Of a DNA stretch of 64,000 bases, positions 45,256 to 58,849 are shown in pieces; within the stretch, counting starts at the first letter, position 1, and each line of letters starts with the position of its first letter. The position numbers and the translations under genes are program-made. The stretch comes from Leptobrachium leishanense (Eukaryota > Chordata > Amphibia > Anura > Megophryidae). The notes under the pieces were generated by a model that made no database searches, was not told the origin of the DNA, and was given only the letters and a program-made list of their open reading frames with translations. The stretch spans positions 357,960,113 through 358,024,112 of the forward strand of contig CM019063.1 of assembly GCA_009667805.1 (NCBI GenBank), in the 5' to 3' direction.

Positions 45256-45594
45256 GATAGTTAAGATTAGAATTAAGATGTTCTCTTATCTATACTTATG
45301 TTATAAATTCTTTAAGATTAGAATAAAGATGTTTTCTTCAGAACATTCCATTTGTGGTTGTGTTGTCTGATTGGCATTACACATTGCAATGTTATCGGAA
45401 AAGGGCGGTAATAATATGAACATATAAAGGTTTGAATCCCTTTATTAAAAATAAGCAAAAGTTACAAAAGCAAAAAATAAGAGAAATGAATAAAGTATTA
45501 ACGTTTGAAGAAACAGTAAATCTAAAATAGCACACCAAAGCCAATGGAAGATTCAGTATCTATCCATAGAGATCACGAAGAAGATCTGATCTAT

Positions 45595-46021
45595 TATTAT
45601 TATCATCGTTATTGTTGTCATCATTGATATGGCGCCAACAGAGTCCGCAGTGCTTTACAAAACCAAAGGCAACGCGTTACCGATAAACGGACCTATGATG
45701 GAAACGAGAGGTGTAGAGGGCCCTGCTCATAGGAGTTTACAATCTAGAGGGATTGGGGTTGAGGAAGACAAGGGGAATTTTACTGAACAGAAGGATCATT
45801 AGTGCCAGTGGTTCGGGAATGGTGGGGCCATAGAAGCGGCTTCAATCCTGTGTGAGTAGGTGAGCAGAGGGATGAGTTGCATCAGTGATGTGGTACGCTA
45901 ATCTGAAGAGATGGGTTTTGAGGGATTTTTTGAAGGCCTGAAGATCAGGGGAGAGTTTGATAGGGCGAGACAAGTCATGCCACAGGACCGGAGCAGCCCT
46001 TGAGAAGTATTGGGGGCGAGA
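45595..46021 (-). pseudogene. L2-clade LINE 3' fragment
   Basis: Minus strand: C-terminal end of L2 ORF2 (HDLSRPIKLSPDLQAFKKSL, then KTHLFRLAYH) followed by the L2 tail with GCGCCATATCAATGATG and the TTATTATTA-type end. 5' truncated, no catalytic motifs. Confidence 0.8.
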
Positions 46022-46027
46022 TAATAA

Positions 46028-46215
46028 AATATTATTATTTATTTATTTATAAAGCCCCTGTATATTCCGCAACGCTGTACAATGGGCACAGTATAGACAG
46101 GGTTACAATACATTGAACAACATATTGACAAACCAGTACAGGAGGAAACAAAGGCCCTTTGCTCGTGGGAATTTACAATCTAGAAGGGTTGGGGGGGTTG
46201 GAAACAGGAGGAGAG
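46028..46215 (-). repeat. L2-type LINE 3' tail
   Basis: TATTATTATTTATTTATTTATAAAG followed by CCGCAACGCTGTACAATGGG and GGAATTTACAATCTAGAAGG. Adjacent to the previous L2 fragment but a separate insertion, since it has its own tail start. Confidence 0.8.
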
Positions 46216-46496
46216 GACTGCTAGGTGAGTATTCTTATTAATAAAATTTAAAGAGTAGTTTACAGGATAAGGATACAAAAGATACTGGGTAGAAATGCAA
46301 AATATTCTGATTATTTAAGAAAAATAAACCTTTGATTGCGTCCTAATGAGGACGGTTAAAGACAGAGTCGATGCTCAAATCACAGCAATATAGTCAGAAA
46401 AAGAGCCTAAATACACAAAATAGGCATATATAGCAAAAAAAGGAAAAGGAAAGGAAAGATACTTTAAAATTACTACCAATAGACTTATTGGAAGTA

Positions 46497-46790
46497 AGGC
46501 CGGATGCACACGGAACATTTTCTTTAACGCACATTACGTGCGTTAAAGAAAACCAGCGTCGCACTCGACGCCCGCCACCCCCCCCCTTGCCCGATCTTCC
46601 ACGGGAGGATAGCGGAGCCCCGTCGATGCGAATCCTAGCGCATCATCACTGTCGATGCGCTAGGATGTGCGTCGACGGGGCTCCGCTATCCTCCTATGGA
46701 AGATCGCGCAAGGGGGGGGTGGCAGGCGTCGAGTGCGACGCTGGTTTTCTTTAACGCACGTAATGTGCGTTAAAGAAAACGTCCCGTGTG
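46497..46790. mobile_element. GC-rich foldback element
   Basis: Two arms of about 140 bases are almost perfect complements (outer part ACACGG..TTTTCTTTAACGCAC, inner part CGTCGATGCG, loop near 46640). Flanks AGGCCGGAT and GGGCCGGAT may be a 9-bp target duplication. It is unusual in being about 55-60 percent GC in AT-rich surroundings. No ORF is credible because frames on both strands mirror each other. Confidence 0.8.
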
Positions 46791-46989
46791 CAGGGCCGGA
46801 TTTGTACCTCAGGAGCCTGTAGGCACAGAAATGCGGAGCGCCCCTACCCCCCCAAACAAAAAGAAACATGCCAAAATTACTATTTAAATTTTTGTTTTGA
46901 GGCAAAAAACCTAAAAAATGACATTTAAAAAAACGGAATCTGTTTTTCTCTGCGCTCAAATCAAAAGAAGGGGCAGAATCTGTTGCCTT

Positions 46990-49790
46990 AGTTACAGTTA
47001 CAAGTATTTATAAAGCGCCAACAAATTCCTTAGCAATGTACAATGGGAGAAACAGAATAAAAAATATACATACATATTACACACACGGAACAGAAGGAGG
47101 GAGGACCCTGCTCAAGAGCTTACAATCTAAGAGGAGAGGGGTAACACATTATGTGAGGATGAATAGGGTATTTGAAGTAGCGGGTTGCATGAGGACTGAA
47201 TGGGAAGATGGAGCAGGAAATGACAGTGGGGGATTATGGAGTGAGCGGACAGCTAGGCTTCTCTATAGTAATGCATTTTCAGAGACGTCTTGAAGGACTG
47301 GAGAGACGTGCGAGTCTGATGTTGCGGGGAGGCAGTTCCATAGAAAGGGGGCAGCTCCAGTGAAGTCCTGAAGGCGAACGTTGGGGGGGTGCAGGTACGA
47401 GGAACTGATAGCATCAGATCATTGGCTGAGCGAAGTGGTGGGGATGGGATGTACCTGCTGATAAGGGAGGAGATGTAGGCAGGAGCGTGGTTATGGAGAG
47501 CTTTGTATGTGAGCACCAGTATAATGAATTGGATTCTAAAGGAAACAGGGAGCCAGTGTAGAGATTGACATAGAGGTGAGATGCAAGAGGTGAGGTGTGA
47601 GAGGTACAGGAGGTGAGGTGTATGAGTCTGGCACAAGCGTTCTTTATAGACTGCAGAGGGAGAATCTGGGATCTCTTAAGGCCAGAGAGAAAGAGGTTTC
47701 AGTAGTCAAGGCGGGTGATAATAAGAGCTTGGATGAGCATTTTAGTAGAGTCAGGATTAAGAAAGGGGCAGATGCATGCAATGATTTTTAGGTGGAAGTA
47801 GCAGGATTTGGTTAGAGACTGAATGTGAGGAGTAAAGGATAGATTGGAGTCCAAGAGGACCCTGAGGCAATGTAGCTTGAGAGGTAGAAGTAATGGTAGC
47901 ACCATCACCTGAAGGGAAATTGGTGCAGGAATGGAGGTTTTAGAGGGAGGGAAGATGAGAAGTTCAGTTTTAGAGAGGTTGAGCTTTAGGAAACGGGAAG
48001 TCATCCAGTCGAAGACAGTCGATAGGCAGGCTGTAACACGGTTCAACACCGGAGGAGAGAGTTCGAGAGAGGAAAGGTAGATTTGGGTGTCACCAGCATA
48101 GAGGTGATATTGGAATCCATAGGAAGAGATGAGGTTGTCCAAAGAGGCAGTATAGATCAAGAAGAGTAGGAGACCCAGAACAGAGCCTTGAGGTACCCCA
48201 ACTGAAAGAGGAACTGGTGGTGAAGAGACACCAGCGAAGGAGACACTGAAGGAGCGAAAAGAGAGACAGGAAGAGGACCAGGAGAGAGTGATGTCACGGA
48301 GGCCAAGTTGACGCAGCGTGAGGAGCAGGAGAGGGTGATCACCAGTGTTGAATACAGCGGAAAGGTCAAGAAGAATAAGGAGGGAGAAGTGACCTTCGGT
48401 TTCAGTGGCAGCTAAATCATTAGTCACCTTGGTCAGAGCCGTCTCAGTGGACAGTGGGAGTGAAAGCCGGACTGGTGCAGATCAAGTAGAGAGTTAGCAG
48501 CAAGAAAACTGGTGAGCTGGTTATAGACCAGACGTTCTACGATTTTGGAGGCAAAGGGAAGCGGAGAGATGGGACAGTAGAGGGATGGAGGTAGGATCAA
48601 GAGATGGCTTTTTTAGAATGGGGTGATCAAAGCACGTTTGAGTACAGAGGAGAAGATTCCAGAGGAGAGGGAGAGGTTAAAAATATGAGTCAAAGCAGGG
48701 ACAGTAACTGGTAGGACAGGCCGAATAAGGTGTGAGGGGATGGGATCAAGTGGACAGGTGGTTGGGTAGGAGGACATAAGACGTTCTGTTTCCGAGACTG
48801 TAGAAAAGGAAGACATACAGGGTTATCCAAAGAGATTCGAAGTCACCGCACGTTCGGTGACTTTTCGTTCTCTTCAATTCGGTTCCTTTTGCCGATTGCA
48901 TTTCGGTGACCCTGCGGTGTATTCAGCAAGACAGGGTCCCCGAATTGCAGGGAAAAGCTGCCGTAAACTCACCGAAAACTAACCGAATGCATGCTGAAAA
49001 CAAGCAAAAAACATCTGGATTAACCTTCGGAGGAGCCGAACAGGAGCCGAACAGGAGCCGAATCACACAGAGCCGAAGCAGCTGTGACGTAGAGGAGGCA
49101 GTGAATAAATTAGAAAAACCATTTGTATGAATCTGGGAAAAAGAAACGCTGTTTGCAAAAAACTACTGAGCGAAAATGTCTGAAATTTTCACAGGAGGTC
49201 CAGGGAATGATAATAAAGAGGCTGTTACAAAAAAAATAAGTAAACTGAAAAAAAAAAAAAAAATCGGACTTTTAATTTTTTTAAAAAAATTCAGAAAAAT
49301 GCTTAAAGTATCCTAAAAAATCTATAAATAAAGAGACTTTTTGCTGCAGAATTTTATAATGAACGGTTTATTAGATATTGAATTAAAACGGGAAATTTTT
49401 AACATTGAAGCCTATGGGATTCTCCTGAATAAATTGCCGAATTAAACCACCGAATGGCAGGCATTAGGGGAACCTTTCACTGCTGGTTTGTGTTCTCTGA
49501 ATAGCCGAAGCAGTGCTTTTTGATGGGGATTTACTGCCCTCGAACAGGACCGAACAGGCACCGGTAGTGCAGGCAATTCGCCAGGATTTGGAGAATTGCC
49601 TGCTCTCTGGATAGCCGAATGGCCAGAAAGGTAACCGAACGCTGATTTTCAGCGTTCGGTTACCTTTCTCAAGCAATTCGAATCTCTTTGGATAACCCTG
49701 ATAGTAGAAGAGGGGGCAGGGAGTGAGAGAGTCAGTGGGGTAGAATGGTTAAAGGAGGAGGAGGGCAGTGAATGGGCAGTTTGTTTTATA
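46990..49790 (-). pseudogene. L2-clade LINE, 5' truncated, split by a MITE
   Basis: On the minus strand coding runs from about 49790, is interrupted by MITE copy B (48818-49700), and resumes at 48817. RT pieces: TCPLDPIPSHLIRPVLPVT (48740-48680), [15 protein letters not shown] (motif A, catalytic Asp changed to Asn), GVPQGSVLG (motif B), [12 protein letters not shown] (motif C, where the family has A-D-D, so one catalytic Asp became Gly), SFRIQFIILVLTYKALHNHAP. The L2 3' tail reaches 46990. Frameshifts near 47640-47700 and 48430-48610. L2 moves by target-primed reverse transcription; this copy cannot. Confidence 0.88.
48818..49700 (+). mobile_element. CAGGGTTATTCA-family MITE, copy B (883 bp)
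   Basis: CAGGGTTATCCAAAGAG at the left, complement at the right, ATA on both sides (48815-48817 and 49701-49703). It is inserted in an L2 element whose reading continues across it. The internal part holds GCCTATGGGATTC, TGCAGGCAATTCGCC and AAACGGG.AATTTTTAACA shared with copies A, C and D. No ORF. Confidence 0.93.
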
Positions 49791-50209
49791 TGTAAAAGGA
49801 TATATTGCCTCTGCTGAGAACAGAAAAAAAATATTTAGCATTTACTTTTTAATTTTTTTTAATTTTACACATTACATGGTCTTGTTTGGTATCATAGTAA
49901 AGACTAGACTCTGACCTTTCCAATGACACCTCACTTTACCTTGTGCGTTGTACAATTCAGGGATGCAGGCTCAAAAGTCCTCCTGTCCCTCCTCACTGCA
50001 GCACCACGGTCTAGGTTGTGAATTAAACAATGCGTTGCTTCAACAGATACACACTTGCTGAGAGTATGGTAAATGAGGCGAGTTAGTGCAGCATCACTGT
50101 TCACTTTATAATTGGAAATTGAATAATAGTGCTGTGTTAGAAAAAAAAAAGAGAAAAATATTATTTTAATAGATATTTTATTGTATGTATCACCAAACGG
50201 TGGCTGTGA
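49791..50209. other. Unassigned sequence
   Basis: About 420 bases, AT-rich. No ORF or repeat end that I can support. Confidence 0.4.
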
Positions 50210-51066
50210 TTAACCCCTGGGGAGCCGGATCACGAATCGGCGCTGAAAAGCGCCGGATTGTGATCCTCTCCTGGAGCTGGCCGACATCTTGGATGTCGGC
50301 CAAGCCTCCAGGAACTCCCCCTGAGGACTGGCGTCATCGTGCTATGCACGATGACGCCAGTCCTGGAGTTAACCCCTAGCTGCCACCAATGGTGGAGATA
50401 GGGGGTTCCAATGAACCCCCTATATCCCGATCCGTGGCAGCTAGGGGTTAATGTTTGATATCGTTGGATCGGCCAGAGCATGGCCTTTCCAAGGATACCA
50501 AACATGAGCATGAAAAATGTTTTTTTTAAAAAAATAAAATAAAAAAAAAAATATTTAAAAAAACTAATTCTAAAAAAATAAACAAGTTTTTTTTGTTTTT
50601 GTTTTGTTAATGCAGCAATATTGTTCCCATTTCAATTATAATGTGAACAATAATGCTGCACTAATGATTTTTGTATGCGGTGCGTTTGTTAAAAAAAGCG
50701 AAATTTTCCCCAAAAAAAAATGTAACGAGACCCCATTTCTAATTTTTTTAACAAGCGCACCCCATACAAAATATAACCGCAAACGATCGCATGTTAAAAT
50801 GTGAAAAAAAACACTTTACACATAATAAATTATTGAAAATTCAAATTTTATTGCATTTTTTGTTATAATATACAGACATGACATAACGTATACATATAAT
50901 AATGACATATTATGAATCTGCCAAGTCTGCCGGAAAGAACGATATATAATATGTCTGGGTCATATATCAAAATATGGCTACAAAACGCGGTTTAACATGT
51001 TGAGCGAAAGCAGTAAAAATGACCTCAGCACAGAGGTGTGAAAAGCCTCAGCAGCGAAAGGGTTAA
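50210..51066. mobile_element. TTAA-flanked non-autonomous DNA transposon
   Basis: TTAA at 50210-50213 and 51063-51066. Inside the ends are CCCCTGGGGAGCC and, complemented, CCCTTTCGCTGCTG, so only the first bases are inverted. Several hairpins lie near the left end (GACTGGCGTCATCGTGCTAT with its complement, and AGGGGGTTC/GAACCCCCT). TTAA targets are used by piggyBac and Kolobok elements. Which one applies cannot be settled here. No transposase. Confidence 0.55.
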
Positions 51067-51229
51067 ATGCAGCATATTAGGATGTTTTAGGGAAATTATT
51101 TCTCAAATCTCAATCAGAAGCAGACACCACCCCACCCTCAGTATAGTGTACAATGTATCAAATTGATTACCAGACTACAAACACCTGGTGTTATGCCCGT
51201 TTGTGAACAGAGGTCATTTAGAGTTGATA

Positions 51230-51387
51230 ATCTTTCCACGTACACATTAGTTTTTAATTCAATATCTAATAAACCGTTGCTTATAATATTCTGCAGTAAA
51301 GAGTCTCTTTATTTCTAGATTTTTTTGTATTTTTTTAAGCATTTTCTATACTTTTTTCAAAATTTCTTATTTTTTTTCGAACTCGAA
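51230..51387 (-). repeat. Internal fragment of CAGGGTTATTCA-family MITE
   Basis: TTTAATTCAATATCTAATAAACC and ATATTCTGCAGTAAAGAGTCTC are the complement of 49325-49395 in copy B. The ends of the MITE are missing. Confidence 0.7.
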
Positions 51388-51392
51388 CCGAA

Positions 51393-52100
51393 TGTGACAG
51401 AATGGGGTGTTATCCGTCTGCGGGTGTGCTCCAATCTGACCCCCTCTTGATGGCGTCAGGCCCGACTACCGAGTGTCACGGCACTCGGCGTCTCGAGCGG
51501 CCTGAGATGACCCTGGCGTTACTTGGCGAGATGGTGTTGCCGAATTAAGTTGACCCGTTCTGTTTAGTGGGGAGCTAGGAGACCGCAGAGTGCCTCCTGC
51601 ACTGTGATTTAGCGATGAAATGACGACACCAAACGAGGCTGTATGCTTCAAGTCAAACGCAGTTGAACTGAACCTTTACTCAAAAGGGACACGCATTTAA
51701 AAACATCTCACACACAAAGGAGACATGCCCAGGCTTGAATGGGAACTCAATTTGCATACAATGGCATGCTACATCATCAGATTACACACACACACAGAGC
51801 TAATGCACACAGAAATTAGCATACAATTGAATTTCAACACCGCCTTTCACTACTAGCAACCAAGGGGAAATATAATACCTTTAAATGCATCACACAATTA
51901 CACATCTGAATCCACACTCATACAATACAGGATACATGTTAATACATCACACCAATAAAACCACATCTAGAAAAGGTATAACTGTTCATTTCAACATGCA
52001 AAACCGAAAGAGTCTCAAATAAAGAAAAAGGTCTTTGAAATGTCCCAGGCTGTTAGTTCTGGGGCTCGCTGGTCAGAGCCCCTATGCCCGTTCCGTGACA
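51393..52100 (+). repeat. Solo LTR (708 bp)
   Basis: TGTGACAGAATGG at the start and CCGTTCCGTGACA at the end, with CCGAA on both sides (51388-51392 and 52101-52105). An AATAAA lies near 52018. It sits inside a GTTCGAA-rich repeat whose pieces flank it on both sides. Unlike the gypsy LTRs here, the target duplication is 5 bp. Family not assigned. Confidence 0.85.
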
Positions 52101-52193
52101 CCGAACACACCCAAAAAGTTCGAAATTCGCGAACTTTCGAACTGCCAAAGTTCGGGTCGAACTCCGAACCGTCCGAACCCGAACAGCTCATCC
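52101..52193. repeat. GTTCG-rich repeat end
   Basis: GTTCGAAATTCGCGAACTTTCG, then repeated CCGAAC words and the end GAGCTCATCCCTA-like (AACAGCTCATCCCTA). It continues the TTCGAACTCGAACC sequence left of the solo LTR (51378-51392), so the LTR inserted into it. Confidence 0.65.
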
Positions 52194-52730
52194 CTATTCA
52201 TTAGAAGTTTCCTAGTATCACCTTTATTTCAAAAAACAATCATAGCGTCAACATTTTAACGCCACAGAACCTTTATCAAAACCATGATAATGTAGACCTA
52301 TAGATCTGTTCATTTGTTTTGTTTTTTACCCCTCTATATGATATTTCTGCTGATGACTATATTATGATTATGCATTGGAAAGCATTGAGGATTTTTGTAT
52401 ATATTGCTGTCAGTGATACTTTGCCTTTCTGCATACGTCTCTATTTTTTGTCACATTTATAATATGCTTTACTATCCATGGCTGCCTTTATTATATATAG
52501 TGCAGTGTAATCATACATATTTATTGCTTATTCCTTTTTATAAAATTAGATTTTTATATACTTTGGGGGTGCTGTTTTATTGGTTCTTTGCAAGGATGCC
52601 AAACATAGTCATGTTAATTTTTCAGTGTAACTTTTTTCTTAGGTAGTAGCATTAGCAACTTTTCATGTATAAAAAGCGAACAATACTGTTGCCATTACTC
52701 ACCTTCGCGCACAAGAGCAAGTCCTGGGTC
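52194..52730. other. Unassigned sequence
   Basis: About 540 bases, AT-rich. Frames such as 52395-52646 are hydrophobic by composition and show no motif. Confidence 0.4.
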
Positions 52731-52733
52731 TTA

Positions 52734-53160
52734 GGCTAGGGTCAGACTAACGCATTTTTCGCGTTGTCCGTGAAAAAGTGCGTTTGAACGAATGGACGTA
52801 TTTTTTCACGGAATACGCGATAGCGGTCATACGATGCGCATTTTCGGTCGTGATTTTGGCCAGATCATCAATAAAACACTTTTTGCGTCTGGACGTGATG
52901 TTGGCCGGACATGAGCAGCGTCTGACGTCTCCTAATCACACACACATGCCGCTATACGGACGCAGCGCACTCTGTACGTCAGTGCTAGCGGTTTGACGTT
53001 CTCGAAAAAATGCGTTCGTTTGCCACTTGCGTTGCGCGGCTGCACTTTCGTGCGGCCGTTCTTCGTATGCTGCCCGGCATTGGACATAATTTGCTGCTAG
53101 CACGGCCGTGATTTAGTGCGGCTAAACGCACGTTCATACTGCGCTCGTCTGACCCTAGCC
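52734..53160. mobile_element. TTA-targeting hairpin MITE, copy 1 (427 bp)
   Basis: GGCTAGGGTCAGACTAACGC at the left and its complement at the right (GCGCTCGTCTGACCCTAGCC), with TTA at 52731-52733 and 53161-53163. TTA duplications fit PIF/Harbinger. Interior is rich in ACG words (ACGTCC, GCACTTT). No ORF. Confidence 0.88.
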
Positions 53161-53364
53161 TTATAGTCATATGATTAAGGACATTGAAAAACAAAAGTTT
53201 GCACGAAGTGCAACAAAAGTGGCCCGAAAGGGGTTAACTTTATTAATAATTAGTCGATTAAGGACCTTGTAATGCATAAAAAAACGCCTGCAGTATTGCA
53301 AATTCAAAATTGTGTAAGATGTGTCTCTCTTACGTTGTTCAAATATTTTAGAGGATCTCAGGAC

Positions 53365-53515
53365 ATAGATTGTGAGTTCAAGGGAACAGGACCCTCGTTT
53401 ACTATTGTACCGGTCAATTGTTATTCAAGGTATTGTGTAACCCCGTCTATTGTGCCCATTGTACAGCGCCGCAGAATATGCTGGCGCTATATAAATAAAT
53501 AATAATAGCTATGCC
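53365..53515 (+). repeat. L2-type LINE 3' tail
   Basis: AGATTGTGAGTTCAAGGGAA...GCGCCGCAGAATATGCTGGC and GCTATATAAATAAATAATAAT, the same tail as 4510-4661. Confidence 0.85.
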
Positions 53516-53765
53516 TTATATTTTCCACAAGAATATGTTCCAATTGCATGACATTTTAGCCTGTTCTGTGTTTGAGTGAAAAGGGACTGTTCCAAAAATC
53601 TGATTTTTACACCTTTGATGTAATGGATGCTGTTTGAGATAAAACATTACTCGTACAGTATATTCATCTTGTGTTAAAAATGGCCAGAATCAAAAATTGC
53701 ACACCTCTTGCCACATTGTATCATATCTGCCATTAAAACGCATCTGGCACCTTTGGGTTCCTTTA

Positions 53766-54194
53766 GGCCCATGTCAGACGAGCGCAGTGTTCACGTCCGT
53801 GTTGCCGCACTTTTGTACGTCCGTGGCGGCATAGCATTCTGACCAATGGAGCCCCACACACGAAGTACGTCCGCACAGAAGTGTGGACTCATGATGGACG
53901 CGGCAATCGGATGCAGGTTAGGCAAGAACATAATACCGCTAGAACGGACGTGCGGAGTGCGCCACGTTGGCATAGCTTTGTGTGTGAGTGATGGAGCGAA
54001 GTTAGACGGACTGAATTTATACATCCAGCATTTTTGACGGACAAAATGTTTTTTCATTTCCCATCTACATCTGTCAAAAATAATGTCAGTCACAAAAACG
54101 GACCGTGTGGCAACTACTGCGTCTTCTGTCAGAAAGTGCGTCCGTACTGCACAGACACGCGGTCCGTACAAAATGCGTTAGTCTGACCCTAGCC
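53766..54194. mobile_element. TTA-targeting hairpin MITE, copy 2 (429 bp)
   Basis: GGCCCATGTCAGACGAGCGC at the left, complement of GGCTAGGGTCAGACTAACGC at the right, TTA at 53763-53765 and 54195-54197. Interior matches copy 3 along its length (GTTGCCGCAC, ACGTGCGGAGTGCGCCACGT). Confidence 0.88.
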
Positions 54195-54197
54195 TTA

Positions 54198-54628
54198 GGC
54201 TCGGGTCAGACGAGCGCAGTGATCACGTCTGTGTTGCCGCACATTTAAACATCCCTGGTAGCATACAATTATGATCAATAGAGACCCACACACGAAATAC
54301 GTCTCCACAGAAGTGCGGACACACAGCGGACACGGCAAACCGACGCAAGTTAGGCAAGAAGGTAAAACCGCTAGAACAGACGTGCGGAGTGCGCCACGTC
54401 CGCATAGCTTTGTGTGTGAGTGATGGAACGTAGTCAGACGGACTGCATTTTTGACGTCCAGCATTTTTGATGGACAAAATGGTTTTTCATATTAATTTGT
54501 TTCTCATCTACTTCACTCAAAAAAACCATCAGTCACAAAAAGAGACTTTGTGGCTACTACCTTGTCGTCAGTCAGAAAGTACGTCCGTACTGCACGGACG
54601 CACAGAATGCGTTCGCATGACCCTAGTC
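54198..54628. mobile_element. TTA-targeting hairpin MITE, copy 3
   Basis: GGCTCGGGTCAGACGAGCGC begins directly after the TTA that ends copy 2. The right end CATGACCCTAGTC is decayed. Copies 2 and 3 share one TTA, so one inserted at the border of the other or they arose as a tandem. Confidence 0.82.
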
Positions 54629-54930
54629 TCACCAGTACCCTCGGCTGGCCATTATGCAGTGCTCATCAGTAGACTACTTTTAGACTAAGAGTACACGATT
54701 TACAGGCTTACCCATACCGGATATACAGATTTGAACCTGCTAAACTGGCTGGAAGAGAGAAAACCAGCTTAAGCAAACTATGATCATACTTTGTGAACCG
54801 AATCCCCATAATTGATTCCCTCAGTCAGGTTTTAGGAACATTTTTAAAACTGTGCTTTTTTTGCCACAGAAAATGATGGAATAAGGTGATCATTGATATG
54901 GAGTGCTCTTTCCTGGGATATATACATATA

Positions 54931-56546
<1,616 letters not shown>

Positions 56547-57360
56547 TATATATATATCTTTTTTATCAACAGTAGATGGGGAACTAAGAACTGAGCACCG
56601 TGTCCGTTAACATGGACTACAATACAATTTAAGCTGAGAGTGAGGATTGAAAGTGTGATATATATACACATATATATATATTTATATGTATTCCACCACA
56701 CTTACAGGAAACATACAAAACTATTTCAGGACAACAAAGGGGATGGTTAAAAACATTTTAACTGCTCAGATCAATGGCCTTGCAGGGGTTAAAGACCACA
56801 GGTATGAAAACTGTTCTTTCCAGCATGTGTTGTAATATGGCAGGAAAGTCTGCTCCTGGACACAGGAGACCCCTCACACATTACAGCTTACACTGTAGGG
56901 AGGCTGGGGGAGGGGGGTCTCTGTAGGGGGGGTGCGGAGATATCAGAGTTTACAGTGCAAAGAGTGGACAGTTTATCACCTGGCAGGCTGGTGGAATGGA
57001 ATCTTTGCTCCTCACTCAGCAGCATGTGGGACAAGAGGACACAATGCCATGTTCCTGCTGCTCTGTAGCAGCCTGCAGCTTCCGGAGCTCATCAGCAGCT
57101 GAGAGCAGCCACTCACTGGGGGCTGTGTGTGCACTGCTAATCTTACAGTGCAGGAGAAGGGCCCCAGGAACACGCTGCCTGGAGGGACTGGGAGGAGTAA
57201 CTCTGGCGGCATCAGCTCCTTTCACTGCCTGGAGCTGCTAATTTAAGCTTGACCAGTGAGTCTGAGGTCACTGTGGGGAAGAGCAACCTTGCAAGGCCCC
57301 AGGGAGGTGAGGCCCTAGGCGGCCGCCTTAACTGCCTAATTGGAGAGCCGCCTCTGCAAA
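56547..57360. other. AT microsatellite and hAT-like end
   Basis: An (AT)-rich run lies at 56655-56692. The segment 57285-57355 (GGCGGCCGCCTTAACTGCC...GAGAGCCGCCTCTG) looks like the end of a non-autonomous hAT element (CAGAGGCGGCTCTCCAATTA when complemented). Its partner end was not found. No gene. Confidence 0.45.
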
Positions 57361-57679
57361 TAAGTTCTAATCAGAAATTCTCATTATTTCAAACGTTATT
57401 TTTAAATCATTACAAAAACTCCTAATAGGAGCACACTTTCAAAAAAATACTATTTATTGAAATATAAATGGAATTTTTTTTTGCATGAGCTTTAAGGAAA
57501 GTATTGTCAGGCATTAAAATATATGCAAAATAAATATAGATGTCAGAATGGTAAAATAAGAAAGAAAGTAAATAACATTTATAATATTATGTGGACTGAA
57601 TGTAAGGAATCCAGAGCAAGGGCACGCAGACGCCAGAGGAAGACCTGTACTCAAGTCGATACTACCTGTACTTGAATAC
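57361..57679. other. Unassigned sequence
   Basis: About 320 bases, AT-rich, no feature that I can support. Confidence 0.4.
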
Positions 57680-57682
57680 TAT

Positions 57683-58775
57683 CAGGGTTATTCAAAGAGC
57701 TCCGTATTGTGGCCAAAGGGTAACCAAACAGTTAAATTCAGCGTTTGGTTACCTTTCCTGGCCATTTGGCTATTCAGAGAGCAGGCAGTTCACCAAATGT
57801 TGGCGAATTGCCTGCACATACGGTGCCTGTTCGTTGCCTGTTCGACGGCAGTGAAATCCCCATAGAGAAGCAATGCTTCGTCTATTCAGAGAACAAAAAC
57901 CAGCAGTGAAAAGTTGCCAAATTGCCCTGCTGTTCGGTGGTTTCATTCGACAGGTTTATTCAGGCGAATCCAATAAGTGTCAATGACCGGCTGGGTGGAG
58001 TAGAGGTAACATCACTGCTCTGCATGGAGAGAGCCTGTGGAGTCATGGGTTCAATCCTGACGAGCACCTCTCCAGCAAGTGCCCTTGGGCAAGACACCTA
58101 ACGGTACATACTCGCCACCCAGGACATACTTGAAAACGAGAGAAATCTCAATGTATCCTTACTGGTAAAATCCTTTCTCAAAATTTTTTTTAAAAAAATA
58201 TTCCTTTTTTAATCAAATTTCTAATAAACCGTTGATTATAATATTCTGCAGTAAAAAGTCTCTTTATGTATAGATTTTTTAGCAACTTTTAGGCATTTTT
58301 CGGGTTTTTGTTGGCGAAAATATTTTTTCGGTGTCTTTTAAATCGTTTTTTCTTTTTTCTGTAACAGCTCTTTTTATTATCATTCATTGGATCTTATATG
58401 TAAATTCCAGACATTTTCGTTCTGTAGTTTCTTTGCAAACAGCGTTTCACTTTTCAAACATTCAAGCGTACAGTTTTTTTTTCACTCCATTTGTCTGCGG
58501 TGTTGTTTTTTTCTGGCGGCTGCTCTGCGCTCTGATTGGCGGCTGCTTGGGTTTCTCAGGCGTGTTCGGTGGGGTTAATCCAGATGCTTTTGCGGGTTTT
58601 GGTGTGCGTTCGCCGGGATTGCAGCGGCTTTTCCCTACACTACAACGGCCCTGTGGTGCTTACTGAATACACCGCAGGGTCCCCGAAATGGGATCGCCAA
58701 ATTGCACTGAATTGAAGAGAACGAAAAAAGTCACTGAACATGCGTTGACTTTTCGATTCTCTTTGAATAGCCCTG
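57683..58775 (-). mobile_element. CAGGGTTATTCA-family MITE, copy C, with a SINE inside
   Basis: CAGGGTTATTCAAAGAG at 57683, complement of CAGGGCTATTCAAAGAG at 58775, TAT on both sides. It lies in the opposite orientation to copies A, B and E. Without the SINE (about 57980-58195) its length would be about 880 bp. Confidence 0.9.
57980..58195 (+). mobile_element. tRNA-derived SINE
   Basis: A-box-like GGCTGGGTGGAGTAGAGG and B-box GGGTTCAATCC (58047-58057) have RNA polymerase III spacing. The central part (CCCTTGGGCAAGACACCTAA) resembles the conserved domain of V-SINEs. The tail is T/A-rich. Flanking duplications were not clear. Confidence 0.7.
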
Positions 58776-58849
58776 TATATGTAATCTATTCAGCCTGGTT
58801 TTTTATTTACCTGGGTCTCTATCCCATTGTCATGATTTCCTAAAGGGTG

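Noticed and set aside
46488..46959. Overlapping ORFs on both strands
   Set aside because: They mirror each other across the GC-rich foldback and share a Pro-rich stretch by symmetry.
57012..57241. Overlapping 60-80 codon ORFs on both strands as a host exon
   Set aside because: GC-rich stretch gives open frames in several phases with no motif or splice context that I could support.
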